64,000 nucleotides of DNA from Nocardioides ganghwensis (GTDB lineage: Bacteria; Actinomycetota; Actinomycetes; Propionibacteriales; Nocardioidaceae), in the NCBI RefSeq assembly GCF_014779655.1, contig NZ_JACXYX010000005.1, forward strand, positions 124,001 through 188,000, in the 5' to 3' direction. The translations under genes were made by a program, and so were the position numbers. Below are positions 11,282 through 20,393 of the stretch, piece after piece. Positions within the stretch are counted from its first letter, which is position 1, and every line of letters starts with the position of its first letter. Below the pieces are notes generated by a model. That model searched no databases. It had not been told where the DNA came from and saw nothing but the letters and a program-made list of their open reading frames with translations.

Positions 11282-12391
11282 TCACACCTCGTGGTCCCGG
11301 AGCGCCAACGCCTCCGGGGCCACGGTGGTCTCGTCGACCACGGACCGGGGCACCGACAGCCGCCAGGCGCCGGTCCCGACGTCCTGGACCCGCGGTGCCG
11401 GTCCGTCGAGGGTGGCCGCCCACTCCATCAGCGAGGTGACCTCGGCGCGGCGGTCCTGCTCGACGAGCCAGCCCGCGAGCCGGTGCACCGGCGGCAGCCC
11501 GCTGTGCACCAGCGAGCGCTGCCCCCACAGCTCCAGCACCCCGGAGCGCAGCAGTCGCCACCACTCGGGCGTGCAGCCCGGCACCAGCAGGAAGTAGCGC
11601 CACAGGTCGCCCGCGAGCACCCGGTCGACGAAGACCTCCTCGACCTCGGCGGAGCCGTGCTCGCGGACCGCCGCGAGGGACATCCGCTTGGTCTCCCACC
11701 GGTCGGAGAGGTCCTGGACCGAGGAGGCCCGGGTCTGGGTGATCGAGCCCTCGCGGATCCGCCAGCGATAGACGACCTCGTCGAGGACGTCGAAGGTGCC
11801 GTCGAGGAAGGCCCGGGTCGTCGTCGGCTGGTCCTCGTAGCGGATCCCCTCGGGCCAGGCGAGGCCGGCGGCGTCCCAGGCGGATCGGCGCCACACCTTG
11901 TTCCACGCGAAGACGTCGCCGAGGATCTCCGGCCGGTCCTCCACCCGCGCGCCCCGGACTGGGCGGTGCAGCCGGCGCATCCACGGCGGCTCGACCAGCG
12001 CGTCACCCTCCCAGCGCACGATCGAACCCGTCGCGAAGTCGGAGCCCGACTCCTCGAGCGCGCCCACCAGGTCGGCGTACGCCGTCGCCGGCAGCACGTC
12101 GTCGGAGTCGAGGAACGCGAGGTAGTCGCCGCGCACGTGCGAGACCCCGAGGTTGCGGGCGGCGCCGAGGCCGCCGTTGACGGAGTGCACGACGCTGATC
12201 CGGTTGTCGCGACGCGCCCAGTCGTCGGCGATCTCACCGGTGCGGTCGGTGGCGCCGTCGTCGACGATCACCGCCTCCCATCTGCGGTGGGTCTGCGCGA
12301 GAAGCGAGCGGATGCAGTCGTCGAGGTAGTCCTCCACGCCCCACGCCGGGATCACGACGCCGACGAGGGGAGCCCGGGAGAACAGCCGCAT
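11282..12391 (-). CDS. family 2 glycosyltransferase
   Basis: 369 residues with an N-terminal GT-A fold: VVIPAWGVEDYLDDCIRSLL, the nucleotide motif VDDGATDRTG, GLGAARNLG and the metal-binding FLDSDD. The C-terminal 150 residues resemble the acceptor or wall-glycan part of TagF-like and capsule enzymes. The ATG at 12391 has a minus-strand TACGCT six bases upstream, so it is probably leaderless. It is divergent from a sulfotransferase and a second glycosyltransferase, suggesting a small surface-glycan locus; donor and acceptor are unknown. Confidence 0.82.
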   Translation of the reverse strand: MRLFSRAPLVGVVIPAWGVEDYLDDCIRSLLAQTHRRWEAVIVDDGATDRTGEIADDWARRDNRISVVHSVNGGLGAARNLGVSHVRGDYLAFLDSDDVLPATAYADLVGALEESGSDFATGSIVRWEGDALVEPPWMRRLHRPVRGARVEDRPEILGDVFAWNKVWRRSAWDAAGLAWPEGIRYEDQPTTTRAFLDGTFDVLDEVVYRWRIREGSITQTRASSVQDLSDRWETKRMSLAAVREHGSAEVEEVFVDRVLAGDLWRYFLLVPGCTPEWWRLLRSGVLELWGQRSLVHSGLPPVHRLAGWLVEQDRRAEVTSLMEWAATLDGPAPRVQDVGTGAWRLSVPRSVVDETTVAPEALALRDHEV

Positions 12392-12424
12392 GTCGGGAGC
12401 GTAGTTGGCAGCGACGAAGGAGCT

Positions 12425-12524
12425 GCCGGAGGAGCGACGAGGTCGAGCGAGCCCGCGACCGAGCCTGCGAGGTCGCGAGAGGCGCGTCGAAACCAGGACG
12501 CCGGCCGCCGGTAGGCTGCCCGCC
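12425..12524 (+). promoter_or_regulatory. promoter region of the sulfotransferase gene
   Basis: TAGGCT at 12512-12517 precedes the GTG at 12525 by seven bases. Upstream, about 12426-12494 holds GAGCGA and CGAG motifs ending in GTCGAAACC, which resembles the REP-like sequences near 56303 and 57283. Confidence 0.4.
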
Positions 12525-13619
12525 GTGACCGAGCAGCCGAGAGCGATCGACGAGATGAACCCCGACGGAGTGCCGCGGAAGGTCCTCTTCGTCGCCGGCG
12601 CCGGCCGCAGCGGCACCAGCACGCTGGCCGGCATCGTCTCGAGGCTCGGCATGCACGTCCCGCTCCCCGAGGTGCCGCCGGACGACTCCAACCCGCGCGG
12701 CTTCAGCGAGCCGCAGTGGGTCGTCGACGTGCACGACGAGTGGCTCGCCGAGGCGCTGGTCCAGGTCAGCGACAGCCGCCCCGAGGCGTGGTTCGACACC
12801 GGCCGCATCTGCAGCCGCGAGCCCGCCCGCATCCGGGTCAGCGAGTGGCTCGAGCCGCACTTCGCCGAGCACCCCGAGCTCGTCGTGAAGGATCCCCGGC
12901 TGAGCTGGTTCCTCGGCCTGTGGCGGGTCGCGGCGATCCGTACGGGCGCGACGCCGGTGTTCGCCACGATGCTGCGCCCGCCGGCCGAGGTCGTCGGCTC
13001 CAAGCAGAAGTACTACGCCAACAAGCTCGGCTCGGCCCACCTCGCGGCGAGCTGGGTCAACATGCTGCTGCACACCGAGCGCGCCACCCGTCCCGCCCAG
13101 GGCGACGGGGGCCGGGTCTTCGTCCGCTACGAGGACCTGCTCACCGACTGGGTCAGGACCACCACGGCGCTCGGCCACGCCCTCGACCTCCAGACGATCA
13201 TCCACACCCGCAGCGACCAGATCCGCGAGGTGCACCGCTTCATCGACCCCAACCTGCGCCGGGTCACCTCCACCCTCGACGACCTCGGGCTGCCCCGACG
13301 GCTCCACGAGCTCACCGCCGCCACGTGGGACGAGCTCAACAAGCTCGCCGACGAGGGCGGCGACACCGGGGCCGCCCACGCGACCTTCGACGAGCTCCGC
13401 GCGGAGTACGTCGACCTCTACGAGGAGGCCGCGGCGATCAGCCGCTCGACCGCCGAGCACGCCCGCCACCAGGCGCGCCGGCGAGCCCGGGCCGAGGCCG
13501 CCGAGGCGTCGAGGTCGCTCGCCGACCGGGTCCCCCACGACGTACGCGCCGCGATCCCGCCGTCCGTGCGCCGCGGCGTGCGCAAGGCCCTCGGACGCAC
13601 CCGGGACGACCAGCCGTGA
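12525..13619 (+). CDS. sulfotransferase-family protein
   Basis: 364 residues. The N-terminal phosphosulfate loop VAGAGRSGTSTLAG at about 22-35 is typical of PAPS-dependent sulfotransferases. VKDPRLSWF and FVRYEDLLTDW match the 3'-phosphate-binding and later conserved segments. The C-terminal 60 residues are Arg/Ala-rich and probably peripheral. The GTG start is set by the -10 element seven bases upstream; an ATG at 12405 would add 40 unlikely residues. It overlaps the next gene by GTGA, so it should modify a glycan together with the flanking transferases. Confidence 0.75.
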   Translation: MTEQPRAIDEMNPDGVPRKVLFVAGAGRSGTSTLAGIVSRLGMHVPLPEVPPDDSNPRGFSEPQWVVDVHDEWLAEALVQVSDSRPEAWFDTGRICSREPARIRVSEWLEPHFAEHPELVVKDPRLSWFLGLWRVAAIRTGATPVFATMLRPPAEVVGSKQKYYANKLGSAHLAASWVNMLLHTERATRPAQGDGGRVFVRYEDLLTDWVRTTTALGHALDLQTIIHTRSDQIREVHRFIDPNLRRVTSTLDDLGLPRRLHELTAATWDELNKLADEGGDTGAAHATFDELRAEYVDLYEEAAAISRSTAEHARHQARRRARAEAAEASRSLADRVPHDVRAAIPPSVRRGVRKALGRTRDDQP

Positions 13620-14566
13620 CGATCCCCATCGGCTCCGGCCACGGCATCACCAACCTCGAGGGGCACAGCGACTTCGACATCGTGTGGCCGTGGAACCAGC
13701 CCGGCGGGCTGCGCCGCGGCGCGACGGCCGTGCTGCGGGTCAAGAACGAGGCGCCCGGCCTGCGGTTCGTCCTGCCCCCGCTGCTGCGGGCCTGCGACCA
13801 CGTGCTGCTGGTCGACAACGGCTCCGACGACGGCACCGGCGAGGAGGCGCTGCGCGTCGCGGCCGAGCACGGGCTCTCGGACAGGTTCACGCTGAAGGAG
13901 TACCCCTTCCAGGTGGCCCGCGCCGGCGCCGAGCACCTCGCGGTCAACGAGCGCTCCGTGCACTCCCTGGCCTACTTCTACAACTGGTGCTTCTCCCACG
14001 TCCGCACCCGCTACTCGTGGAAGTGGGACGGCGACATGGTCCTCACCACCGAGGGGGAGGTGTCGATGGCCGACCTGTCCTGGCAGGTCGGGATGGCCGA
14101 GGCCGTCATCCGCTTCCCGCGCCACGGGCTCTACATCGAGTCGGACCGCAAGGCCTACCTCGACCTGGGCCTGCGCAACATCGAGGAGTGGGGCTTCCCG
14201 ATGAGCCCCGACTACGTCTACACCAAGGCGCCGGAGTGGGAGATCCGTACGACTCCCGAGCGCATCGAGATGTTCGCGCTGCCGCAGGGGCTGTGCGTCG
14301 AGCTCAAGTGGCTCGACGGCGACGAGTTCGCCCACTGGACCAACCCGGAGTCCTTCGCGACCTCGATCCGCAACCGCCGCAAGCGCCGCGAGTGGCTGGT
14401 CTGGAACGCGCTCCACGACGGCGAGGTGCCCGAGGGGGTCGTGGAGATCACGTCGCCCGAGGGTGTCCACGTGGTCGACCACGTCACCCACGCCTGGCTC
14501 CCTCGTGCCCCGCGGCCGTTCGTCGTCGACGACCCCGACCACGCCAAGCTGCACCTGCGCGCCTGA
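13616..14566 (+). CDS. glycosyltransferase-like protein (GT-A fold)
   Basis: 316 residues. After a 35-residue lead there is AVLRVKNEAPGLRFVLPPLL, a divergent nucleotide motif VDNGSDDGTG, and WKWDGDM at about 139-145, which supplies a DxD-like metal site. The middle is rich in Trp and Tyr. No membrane segment is seen, so it probably acts in the cytosol on a surface-glycan precursor. The GTG at 13616 overlaps the sulfotransferase stop. The exact sugar and linkage cannot be told. Confidence 0.65.
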   Translation: MTIPIGSGHGITNLEGHSDFDIVWPWNQPGGLRRGATAVLRVKNEAPGLRFVLPPLLRACDHVLLVDNGSDDGTGEEALRVAAEHGLSDRFTLKEYPFQVARAGAEHLAVNERSVHSLAYFYNWCFSHVRTRYSWKWDGDMVLTTEGEVSMADLSWQVGMAEAVIRFPRHGLYIESDRKAYLDLGLRNIEEWGFPMSPDYVYTKAPEWEIRTTPERIEMFALPQGLCVELKWLDGDEFAHWTNPESFATSIRNRRKRREWLVWNALHDGEVPEGVVEITSPEGVHVVDHVTHAWLPRAPRPFVVDDPDHAKLHLRA

Positions 14567-14682
14567 GGCACGTGGCGTGCGTCACGCCCCCGGGGCGTTC
14601 CCACCACGGAATCCGCAGGCGTACGCTCGATGTTGATCGCAGTAGATCGGTACCCGCGAGGGACTGAAACGAAGAGGTCGAC

Positions 14683-15585
14683 ATGACGAAGCACCACATC
14701 GGCGTGGTCGGAGCGGGCCGCGTCGGCGCCGTCCTGGCAGCCGCACTCCGCGCCGCGGGCCACGACGTGGTCGCCGCCGCGGGCGAGTCCGACGCCTCCC
14801 GGGGCCGGATCGAGGCGCTGCTCCCGGGCGTACGCCCCGGCAAGCCGACCGACGTGGCGCGCGGCTGCGACCTCCTGCTGCTCACCGTGCCCGACGACAT
14901 GCTCTCCAACGTCGTGACGATGCTGAGCGCGAGCGGCGCGATCCGTGAGGGCCAGGTCGTCGTGCACACCAGCGGCCGCCACGGGCTCGCCGTCCTCGAG
15001 CCCGCCCGGGCCGTCGGCGCCCGCACCGTCGCGATGCACCCGGCCATGACCTTCACCGGCACCGAGGTCGACCTGCCCCGGCTCGCCGGCTGCGTCTTCG
15101 GCGTCACCGCCGACGAGGCCGACCGCGAGCTCGTCGAGTCCCTCGTCGCCGACCTCGGCGGCCGTCCGATGTGGGTGCCGGAGGACCGACGCACGCTCTA
15201 CCACGCCGGCCTCGCGCACGGTGCCAACCACCTCGTCACGCTCGTCGCCGAGGCGATGGAGATCCTCTCGGCCGCCGGCGCCGAGGACCCGGCCGCCACG
15301 CTGCGCCCCCTGCTCACCGCGGCGCTCGACAACTCCCTGGCCCAGGGCGACGCGGCGCTGACCGGCCCGATCGTCCGCGGCGACGTCGAGACCGTGCGCG
15401 CCCACGTCGCCGACCTGGTCGCCAACGCGCCGCAGACGCTCCCGTCCTACGTCGCGATGGCCCACGCCACGCTCGACCGGGCCGTGACCGACGGCCGGCT
15501 GCTGCCGATCCGGGCGTCCAAGATGCTGCGGGTCCTCGCGGCCGCCGAGGCGCACCTGCCGACCCCGATCGAACCGCGTCGATGA
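14683..15585 (+). CDS. Rossmann/DUF2520 protein, probable ketopantoate reductase (PanG-like)
   Basis: 300 residues. The N-terminal NAD(P)-binding fold starts with IGVVGAGRVGAVLAAAL at about 5-21, followed by the DUF2520 helical domain with MHPAMTFTGTE at about 112-122. PanG of Francisella and Clostridioides, a DUF2520 enzyme, reduces ketopantoate. The ATGA overlap with panC makes that role likely here and would supply pantoate for PanC. A GAAGAGG ribosome site lies five bases before the ATG. Prephenate-dehydrogenase-like activity is the alternative. Confidence 0.75.
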   Translation: MTKHHIGVVGAGRVGAVLAAALRAAGHDVVAAAGESDASRGRIEALLPGVRPGKPTDVARGCDLLLLTVPDDMLSNVVTMLSASGAIREGQVVVHTSGRHGLAVLEPARAVGARTVAMHPAMTFTGTEVDLPRLAGCVFGVTADEADRELVESLVADLGGRPMWVPEDRRTLYHAGLAHGANHLVTLVAEAMEILSAAGAEDPAATLRPLLTAALDNSLAQGDAALTGPIVRGDVETVRAHVADLVANAPQTLPSYVAMAHATLDRAVTDGRLLPIRASKMLRVLAAAEAHLPTPIEPRR

Positions 15586-16514
15586 CCTCGACCCCCGTCC
15601 TCGCGAGCACGCGCGAGGAGCTCGCCGGCCTGCTCGCGGAGCCCCGCCGGTCCGGTGAGCGCATCGCCTTCGTGCCCACCATGGGCGCCCTGCACGACGG
15701 CCACGCCAGCCTCATGCGTACGGCGCGTGCGGCCACGTCCGGGCCGGTCGTCGTCAGCATCTTCGTCAACCCGATGCAGTTCGCCCCGGCCGAGGACCTC
15801 GACCGCTACCCGCGCACCCTCGACGCCGACCTCGCGGTCTGCGCCGTCGAGGGCGTCGACGTCGTCTTCGCTCCGGGCGTCGAGGAGATGTACCCCGGCG
15901 GCTTCAGCCACGACTCCGTTCACGACGGCGTCACCGTCGCCCCCGGGGAGCTGGCCACGATCCTCGACGGAGAGTCCCGCCCCGGCCACTTCGACGGCGT
16001 CCTCACGGTCGTGGCCAAACTCTTCGGCCTGGTCCGGCCCGACGTCGCGGTCTTCGGGCAGAAGGACTACCAGCAGCTCGTCCTCATCCGCCGGATGGTC
16101 CGCGACCTCTGCCTCGGCATCGACATCGTGGGGGCGGAGACCGTGCGTGAGCCCGACGGCCTCGCCCTGTCCAGCCGCAACCGCTACCTCGACGCCGACG
16201 AGCGACAGGTGGCGACGACGCTGAGCCGGGCGCTCCGGGCGGCGCAGGAGCGCGCACCGTACGGCGTGCCGGCCGCGCGCTGGGCCGCGATGTCTGTCCT
16301 CAGGGAGGCGACGGCCGACGGGCTCGAGCTCGACTACCTCGCCCTCACCTCGCCCGACCTCGGCGAGGCGCCGGAGACCGGCGAGGGACGGATCCTCGTC
16401 GCCGCGCGGGTCGGCACCACGCGCCTGATCGACAACATGCCCATCGTCTTCGACCGCATCGCCCCCGATGCTCGACCGGCGGGGACCGCACCCGCGGCCT
16501 CGACCACCCCCTGA
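15582..16514 (+). CDS. panC: pantothenate synthetase (pantoate--beta-alanine ligase)
   Basis: Joins pantoate and beta-alanine with ATP, forming pantothenate. 310 residues. The HIGH-like motif PTMGALHDGHASL is at about 31-43, with the pantoate and ATP segments VVSIFVNPMQF, FGQKDYQQL and ALSSRN in order. The C-terminal 25 residues are an Ala/Thr/Pro tail beyond the usual length. The start overlaps the DUF2520 stop; panD follows after 12 bases. Confidence 0.95.
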   Translation: MTSTPVLASTREELAGLLAEPRRSGERIAFVPTMGALHDGHASLMRTARAATSGPVVVSIFVNPMQFAPAEDLDRYPRTLDADLAVCAVEGVDVVFAPGVEEMYPGGFSHDSVHDGVTVAPGELATILDGESRPGHFDGVLTVVAKLFGLVRPDVAVFGQKDYQQLVLIRRMVRDLCLGIDIVGAETVREPDGLALSSRNRYLDADERQVATTLSRALRAAQERAPYGVPAARWAAMSVLREATADGLELDYLALTSPDLGEAPETGEGRILVAARVGTTRLIDNMPIVFDRIAPDARPAGTAPAASTTP

Positions 16515-16526
16515 AAGGAACAGCCC

Positions 16527-16943
16527 ATGCTGCGCACGATGATGAAGTCCAAGATCCACCGGGCCACCGTGACCCAGGCCGACCTCCACTACGTCGGGTC
16601 GGTGACCGTCGACGAGGACCTCCTCGACGCGGCCGACCTGCTGGCCGGCGAGCTGGTGCACATCGTCGACGTCACCAACGGCGCCCGCCTCGAGACGTAC
16701 ACGATCGCCGGCGAGCGCGGCTCGGGCGTCATCGGCATCAACGGCGCGGCCGCCCGCCTCGTGCACCCCGGCGACGTCGTCATCCTCATCGGCTACGGCC
16801 AGATGGAGACCGCGGAGGCCAAGGAGCACCAGCCGCACGTCGTCTTCGTCGACGCCGACAACAAGATCCTCGCGACGGGCTTCGACCCGGCCGAGACGTT
16901 CGGCGACGAGACGCTGAAGCGCGGCGACGCGCTCGCTCGGTAG
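16527..16943 (+). CDS. panD: aspartate 1-decarboxylase (pyruvoyl enzyme)
   Basis: Makes beta-alanine from aspartate for PanC. 138 residues. The autocleavage site Gly24-Ser25 in YVGSVTVD generates the pyruvoyl group, and Lys9 and Tyr22 of the active site are present in [17 protein letters not shown]. An AAAGGA ribosome site lies nine bases before the ATG. The TAG stop at 16941-16943 is also the first half of the TAGCCT element of nadB. Confidence 0.95.
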   Translation: MLRTMMKSKIHRATVTQADLHYVGSVTVDEDLLDAADLLAGELVHIVDVTNGARLETYTIAGERGSGVIGINGAAARLVHPGDVVILIGYGQMETAEAKEHQPHVVFVDADNKILATGFDPAETFGDETLKRGDALAR

Positions 16944-16952
16944 CCTGCGCGG

Positions 16953-18650
16953 ATGACATCGCACCGGCCGGTCCCGGGCCGCCTCCGCGCGCCCGCTCCC
17001 GGCTGGACCACCCGCGCCGACGTCGTGGTCGTCGGGTCCGGCATCGCCGGGCTCACCGCCGCGCTCCGCATCCACGCGGCTGATCCCTCGCTCCACCTGC
17101 TCGTCGTCACCAAGGACGTGCTCAACGCCGGCTCCACGCAGTGGGCCCAGGGCGGCATCGCCGCGGCCCTCGGACCGGGTGACACCCCCGGGCAGCACGA
17201 GCACGACACCCTCGTCGCCGGGGCGGGTGCGTGCGACGTCGAGGCCGTCCGCGTCCTGGTGACGGAGGGTCCCGACGCAGTACGTGAGCTGATCGCGCTG
17301 GGCACCCAGTTCGACCACCACCCGGACGGCGAGCTATCGCTGACCCGCGAGGGCGGCCACCTCCGCGACCGCATCGCCCACGCCGGGGGTGACGCCACCG
17401 GCGCCGAGATCCAGCGGGCCCTCATCGCCGCGGTCGAGCGCGCCCCCGAGATCGAGGTCATCCAGCACGCGCTCGCCGTCGACCTGCTCCGCGCCGCGGA
17501 CGGCGGGGTGGCTGGCCTGACCCTGCACGTCCTCGGTGAGGGCCAGCACGACGGCGTCGGCGCGGTGCACTGCCGCGCGGTGGTGCTCGCCTCCGGTGGG
17601 CTGGGGCAGGTGTTCAGCCAGTCCACCAACCCGAGCGTCGCCACGGGCGACGGGATGGCGCTCGCGATGCGTGCCGGTGCCCGGCTGCGCGACCTCGAGT
17701 TCGTCCAGTTCCACCCCACGGTGATGTGGCTCGGTCCCGAGTCGCAGGGACAGCAGCCGCTGATCTCCGAGGCGGTGCGTGGCGAGGGCGCGTTCCTCGT
17801 CGACTTCGGCGGCGCCCGCTTCATGCAGGGCGAGCACGAGCTGGCCGACCTCGCACCCCGCGACGTCGTGGCCAAGGCGATCACCCGCCGGATGATCGAG
17901 ACCGGCAAGCCGCACATGTGGCTCGACGCGCGTCACCTGGGCGACGAGTTCTGGGCGCGGCGCTTCCCCACCATCCTGGGGGTGTGCCGCGAGCACGGCG
18001 TCGACCCGGTCACCGAGCTGATCCCGGTCGCGCCGGCCCAGCACTACGCCTCGGGCGGCGTCGCCACCGACCTGTGGGGGCGTACGTCCGTGCCGGGCCT
18101 CTACGCGACGGGCGAGGTCGCCTGCTCCGGCGTCCACGGCGCCAACCGGCTGGCCTCCAACTCGCTCCTCGAGGGCCTCGTGTTCTCCCGCCGCATCGCC
18201 GACGTGCTGCCGGGCGAGCTCCGCGCCTGGGCCGATCCCGTCACCGACGAGCGGCGCGAGGGGCTGGTGTCGGGGGAGCGGCGCGCGGAGATGCAGGACG
18301 TGATGACCTCGCGGGTAGGCGTGCTCCGGCAGGCCGACGGCATCACCGAGGCGCTCGCCGTCCTCGGCTCGCTCGACCACGGCGACGCCGAGGTCGGGAC
18401 GGCGGCGTGGGAGACGACCAACCTGCTCACGGTCAGCACCGCGCTGGCCGAGGCGGCGGCGCTGCGCACCGAGACCCGCGGGTCGCACTGGCGTGAGGAC
18501 TTCCCCGACCGCGACGACAGCAGGGCAGGCCACGTCGACTCGTGGCTCGAGGCCGACGGCACCGTCGCGGCGGAGTGGACGTACGCCCCCTCGACCGACC
18601 CCTCGACCGACCCCTCGACCACCCCCTCGACAGTGGAGGCCACGGCATGA
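16953..18650 (+). CDS. nadB: L-aspartate oxidase
   Basis: FAD enzyme oxidising aspartate to iminoaspartate, the first step of de novo NAD synthesis. 565 residues. The dinucleotide motif VVVGSGIAGLTAALR is at about 25-39. TQWAQGGIAAALG, the catalytic ISEAVRGEGAFLVD and the ASGGVATD and ANRLASNSLLEG segments are all present. The last 15 residues are a PSTD repeat encoded by an 11-12 base tandem repeat. The ATG lies six bases after TAGCCT (16941-16946), giving a probable internal leaderless promoter. nadA is not in the window, so quinolinate synthase must be encoded elsewhere. Confidence 0.94.
   Translation: MTSHRPVPGRLRAPAPGWTTRADVVVVGSGIAGLTAALRIHAADPSLHLLVVTKDVLNAGSTQWAQGGIAAALGPGDTPGQHEHDTLVAGAGACDVEAVRVLVTEGPDAVRELIALGTQFDHHPDGELSLTREGGHLRDRIAHAGGDATGAEIQRALIAAVERAPEIEVIQHALAVDLLRAADGGVAGLTLHVLGEGQHDGVGAVHCRAVVLASGGLGQVFSQSTNPSVATGDGMALAMRAGARLRDLEFVQFHPTVMWLGPESQGQQPLISEAVRGEGAFLVDFGGARFMQGEHELADLAPRDVVAKAITRRMIETGKPHMWLDARHLGDEFWARRFPTILGVCREHGVDPVTELIPVAPAQHYASGGVATDLWGRTSVPGLYATGEVACSGVHGANRLASNSLLEGLVFSRRIADVLPGELRAWADPVTDERREGLVSGERRAEMQDVMTSRVGVLRQADGITEALAVLGSLDHGDAEVGTAAWETTNLLTVSTALAEAAALRTETRGSHWREDFPDRDDSRAGHVDSWLEADGTVAAEWTYAPSTDPSTDPSTTPSTVEATA
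18587..18637 (+). repeat. minisatellite in the 3' end of nadB
   Basis: Four near-identical CCCTCGAC-type units of 11-12 bases encode the STDPSTDPST tail of NadB. The repeat is in frame and past the catalytic domains, so unit number could vary without harm. Confidence 0.6.
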
Positions 18651-19552
18651 CCAGGCTCGACGACGTGCCCGTGGACCTGCGCGACGAGCTGACCGCCGCC
18701 GGGCTCGACCCCGCACACGTCTGGGAGGTCGTCGGGCGCGCGCTCGAGGAGGACCTGCCTGACCACCGGATGGACGACCCGACCAGCTCCTCCACCATCG
18801 CGCACGACGCCCGCGGCGAAGCCGTGTTCGCCGCCCGCGAGCCCGGCGTCGTCGCGGGCCTCGGCGTCGGGGCGGTCGCGTTCTTCGCGGTCGGCGCCGA
18901 CGCCACCATCACCGACCGCCTCCCCGACGGCACCCGGGTCGAGAAGGGCGACGTCGTCATGCGCGTCACCGGCCTCACCCAGCGGATGTTGGTCGCCGAG
19001 CGGACCGCCCTCAACCTCGCCTGCCACCTCTCCGGCATCGCCACCGCCACGTCGCGCTGGGTCGACGCGCTGGCCGGCTCGCCCACGCGGGTGCTCGACA
19101 CCCGCAAGACGCTGCCCGGCCTGCGCGCGCTGCAGAAGTACGCCGTGCGCTGCGGCGGCGGCGTCAACCACCGCACCAGCCTCCAGGACATGGCGATGGT
19201 CAAGGACAACCACGTCATCGCCGCCGGTGGCGTGCTGCCCGCACTGGAGGCGATCCGGGGGCGCTTCGCCGGGCTGCCGGTCGAGGTCGAGGTGACCACC
19301 CTCGACCAGCTCGACGAGCTGCTCGCGCTCCCCGAGCCGCCCGAGCGCATCCTGCTCGACAACATGGGCGACGAGCTGATGACCGAGGCCGTACGCCGCA
19401 CCGCGGGCCGCGTGCCGCTCGAGGCCAGCGGCGGGATCACCCTCGCGCGGGCCGGCCGCATCGGCGCGACCGGCGTCGACTTCGTGTCGGTCGGGGCGCT
19501 CACCCACTCGGTCGTGGTCTTCGACATCGGCATGGACTTGACCACCCCATGA
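18647..19552 (+). CDS. nadC: nicotinate-nucleotide pyrophosphorylase (carboxylating)
   Basis: Quinolinate phosphoribosyltransferase, converting quinolinate and PRPP to nicotinate mononucleotide. 301 residues. ERTALNLACHLSGIAT, DTRKTLPGLRALQKYAVRCGG and MVKDNHV carry the Arg, Lys and His residues that bind quinolinate and PRPP, and EASGGI closes the barrel. It overlaps nadB and coaX by ATGA on both sides, so the NAD and CoA steps are translationally coupled. Confidence 0.95.
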   Translation: MTRLDDVPVDLRDELTAAGLDPAHVWEVVGRALEEDLPDHRMDDPTSSSTIAHDARGEAVFAAREPGVVAGLGVGAVAFFAVGADATITDRLPDGTRVEKGDVVMRVTGLTQRMLVAERTALNLACHLSGIATATSRWVDALAGSPTRVLDTRKTLPGLRALQKYAVRCGGGVNHRTSLQDMAMVKDNHVIAAGGVLPALEAIRGRFAGLPVEVEVTTLDQLDELLALPEPPERILLDNMGDELMTEAVRRTAGRVPLEASGGITLARAGRIGATGVDFVSVGALTHSVVVFDIGMDLTTP

Positions 19553-20319
19553 GCCTGCTCGCGGCCGACATCGGCAACAGCCACACGTTCCTCGGCCTGC
19601 TCGACGGCGACGAGGTCACCGCCCACTGGCGTGTGAACAGCGACGAGCGCCGTACGGCCGACGAGTGGTCGATCGTGATCCGCGGGCTGCTCGGCGACCG
19701 CATCGACGACGTCGACGGCATCTCGGTGTGCGCGACCGTCCCGGCCGTCCTGCACGAGTGGCGGGAGATGTTGGAGCGGCACTTCGGCGACGTCCCCTCG
19801 ATCGTGGTCGAGCCCGGCGTGCGCACCGGGATCCCGGTGCTGATGGACAACCCGCGCGAGGTCGGCACCGACCGGATCGTGAACTCGCTCGCCGCCGCGA
19901 CGCTCTACGGCGGTCCGGCCATCGTCGTCGACTTCGGCACGGCCACGACGTTCGACGTCGTCAACGGCGCGGGCCAGTACGTCGGCGGTGCGATCTCACC
20001 GGGCATCGAGACATCCCTCGAGGCGCTCGGTCGCCGCGGCGCCCAGCTGCGCAAGGTCGAGCTCGTCCGGCCGCGTTCGGTGATCGCCAAGAACACCGTC
20101 GAGGCCCTCCAGAGCGGCATGGTCTTCGGTGTCGCGGCGCAGGTCGAGGGCCTGGTGGCGCGGATGATCGCCGAGCTCGGAGTGCCGGTCGAGGACGTCA
20201 CAGTCATTTCGACGGGCCATTTGGCCGCGCTTCTCGTCGACGATTGTGCGTGTTTCACCGAGCATTCTCCGTGGCTGACGCTGCAGGGATTGCGGCTCGT
20301 TTTCGAGCGCAATTCCTGA
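19549..20319 (+). CDS. coaX: type III pantothenate kinase
   Basis: Phosphorylates pantothenate, the first step to CoA, closing the pan genes' pathway. 256 residues of the ASKHA fold: ADIGNSHTFLG (phosphate-1), TDRIVNSLAAA, VVDFGTATTFDVV and GGAISPG. Near the C-terminus the usual TGG is TGH (VISTGHLAALL), a change in a normally Gly-rich phosphate or adenosine loop. The last 120 bases have clearly lower GC and rare codons such as TTG, CAT and ATT. The start overlaps nadC by ATGA. Confidence 0.92.
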   Translation: MSLLAADIGNSHTFLGLLDGDEVTAHWRVNSDERRTADEWSIVIRGLLGDRIDDVDGISVCATVPAVLHEWREMLERHFGDVPSIVVEPGVRTGIPVLMDNPREVGTDRIVNSLAAATLYGGPAIVVDFGTATTFDVVNGAGQYVGGAISPGIETSLEALGRRGAQLRKVELVRPRSVIAKNTVEALQSGMVFGVAAQVEGLVARMIAELGVPVEDVTVISTGHLAALLVDDCACFTEHSPWLTLQGLRLVFERNS

Positions 20320-20393
20320 GTCCTTTTGTGCTGTGTGGTGAATTGCTGCCACAATCGCATTCACGGGGCCCGCCGAATGCAAAGGAAACGACC
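20320..20393 (+). promoter_or_regulatory. AT-richer lsr2 promoter region
   Basis: The gap after coaX and the end of coaX (about 20200-20393) are the most AT-rich stretch of this part of the window, with runs such as CCTTTTGTGCTGTG and GCAAAGGAAACG. An AAAGGA ribosome site lies before the ATG at 20394. Lsr2 prefers AT-rich DNA, so autoregulation is plausible. Confidence 0.4.
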
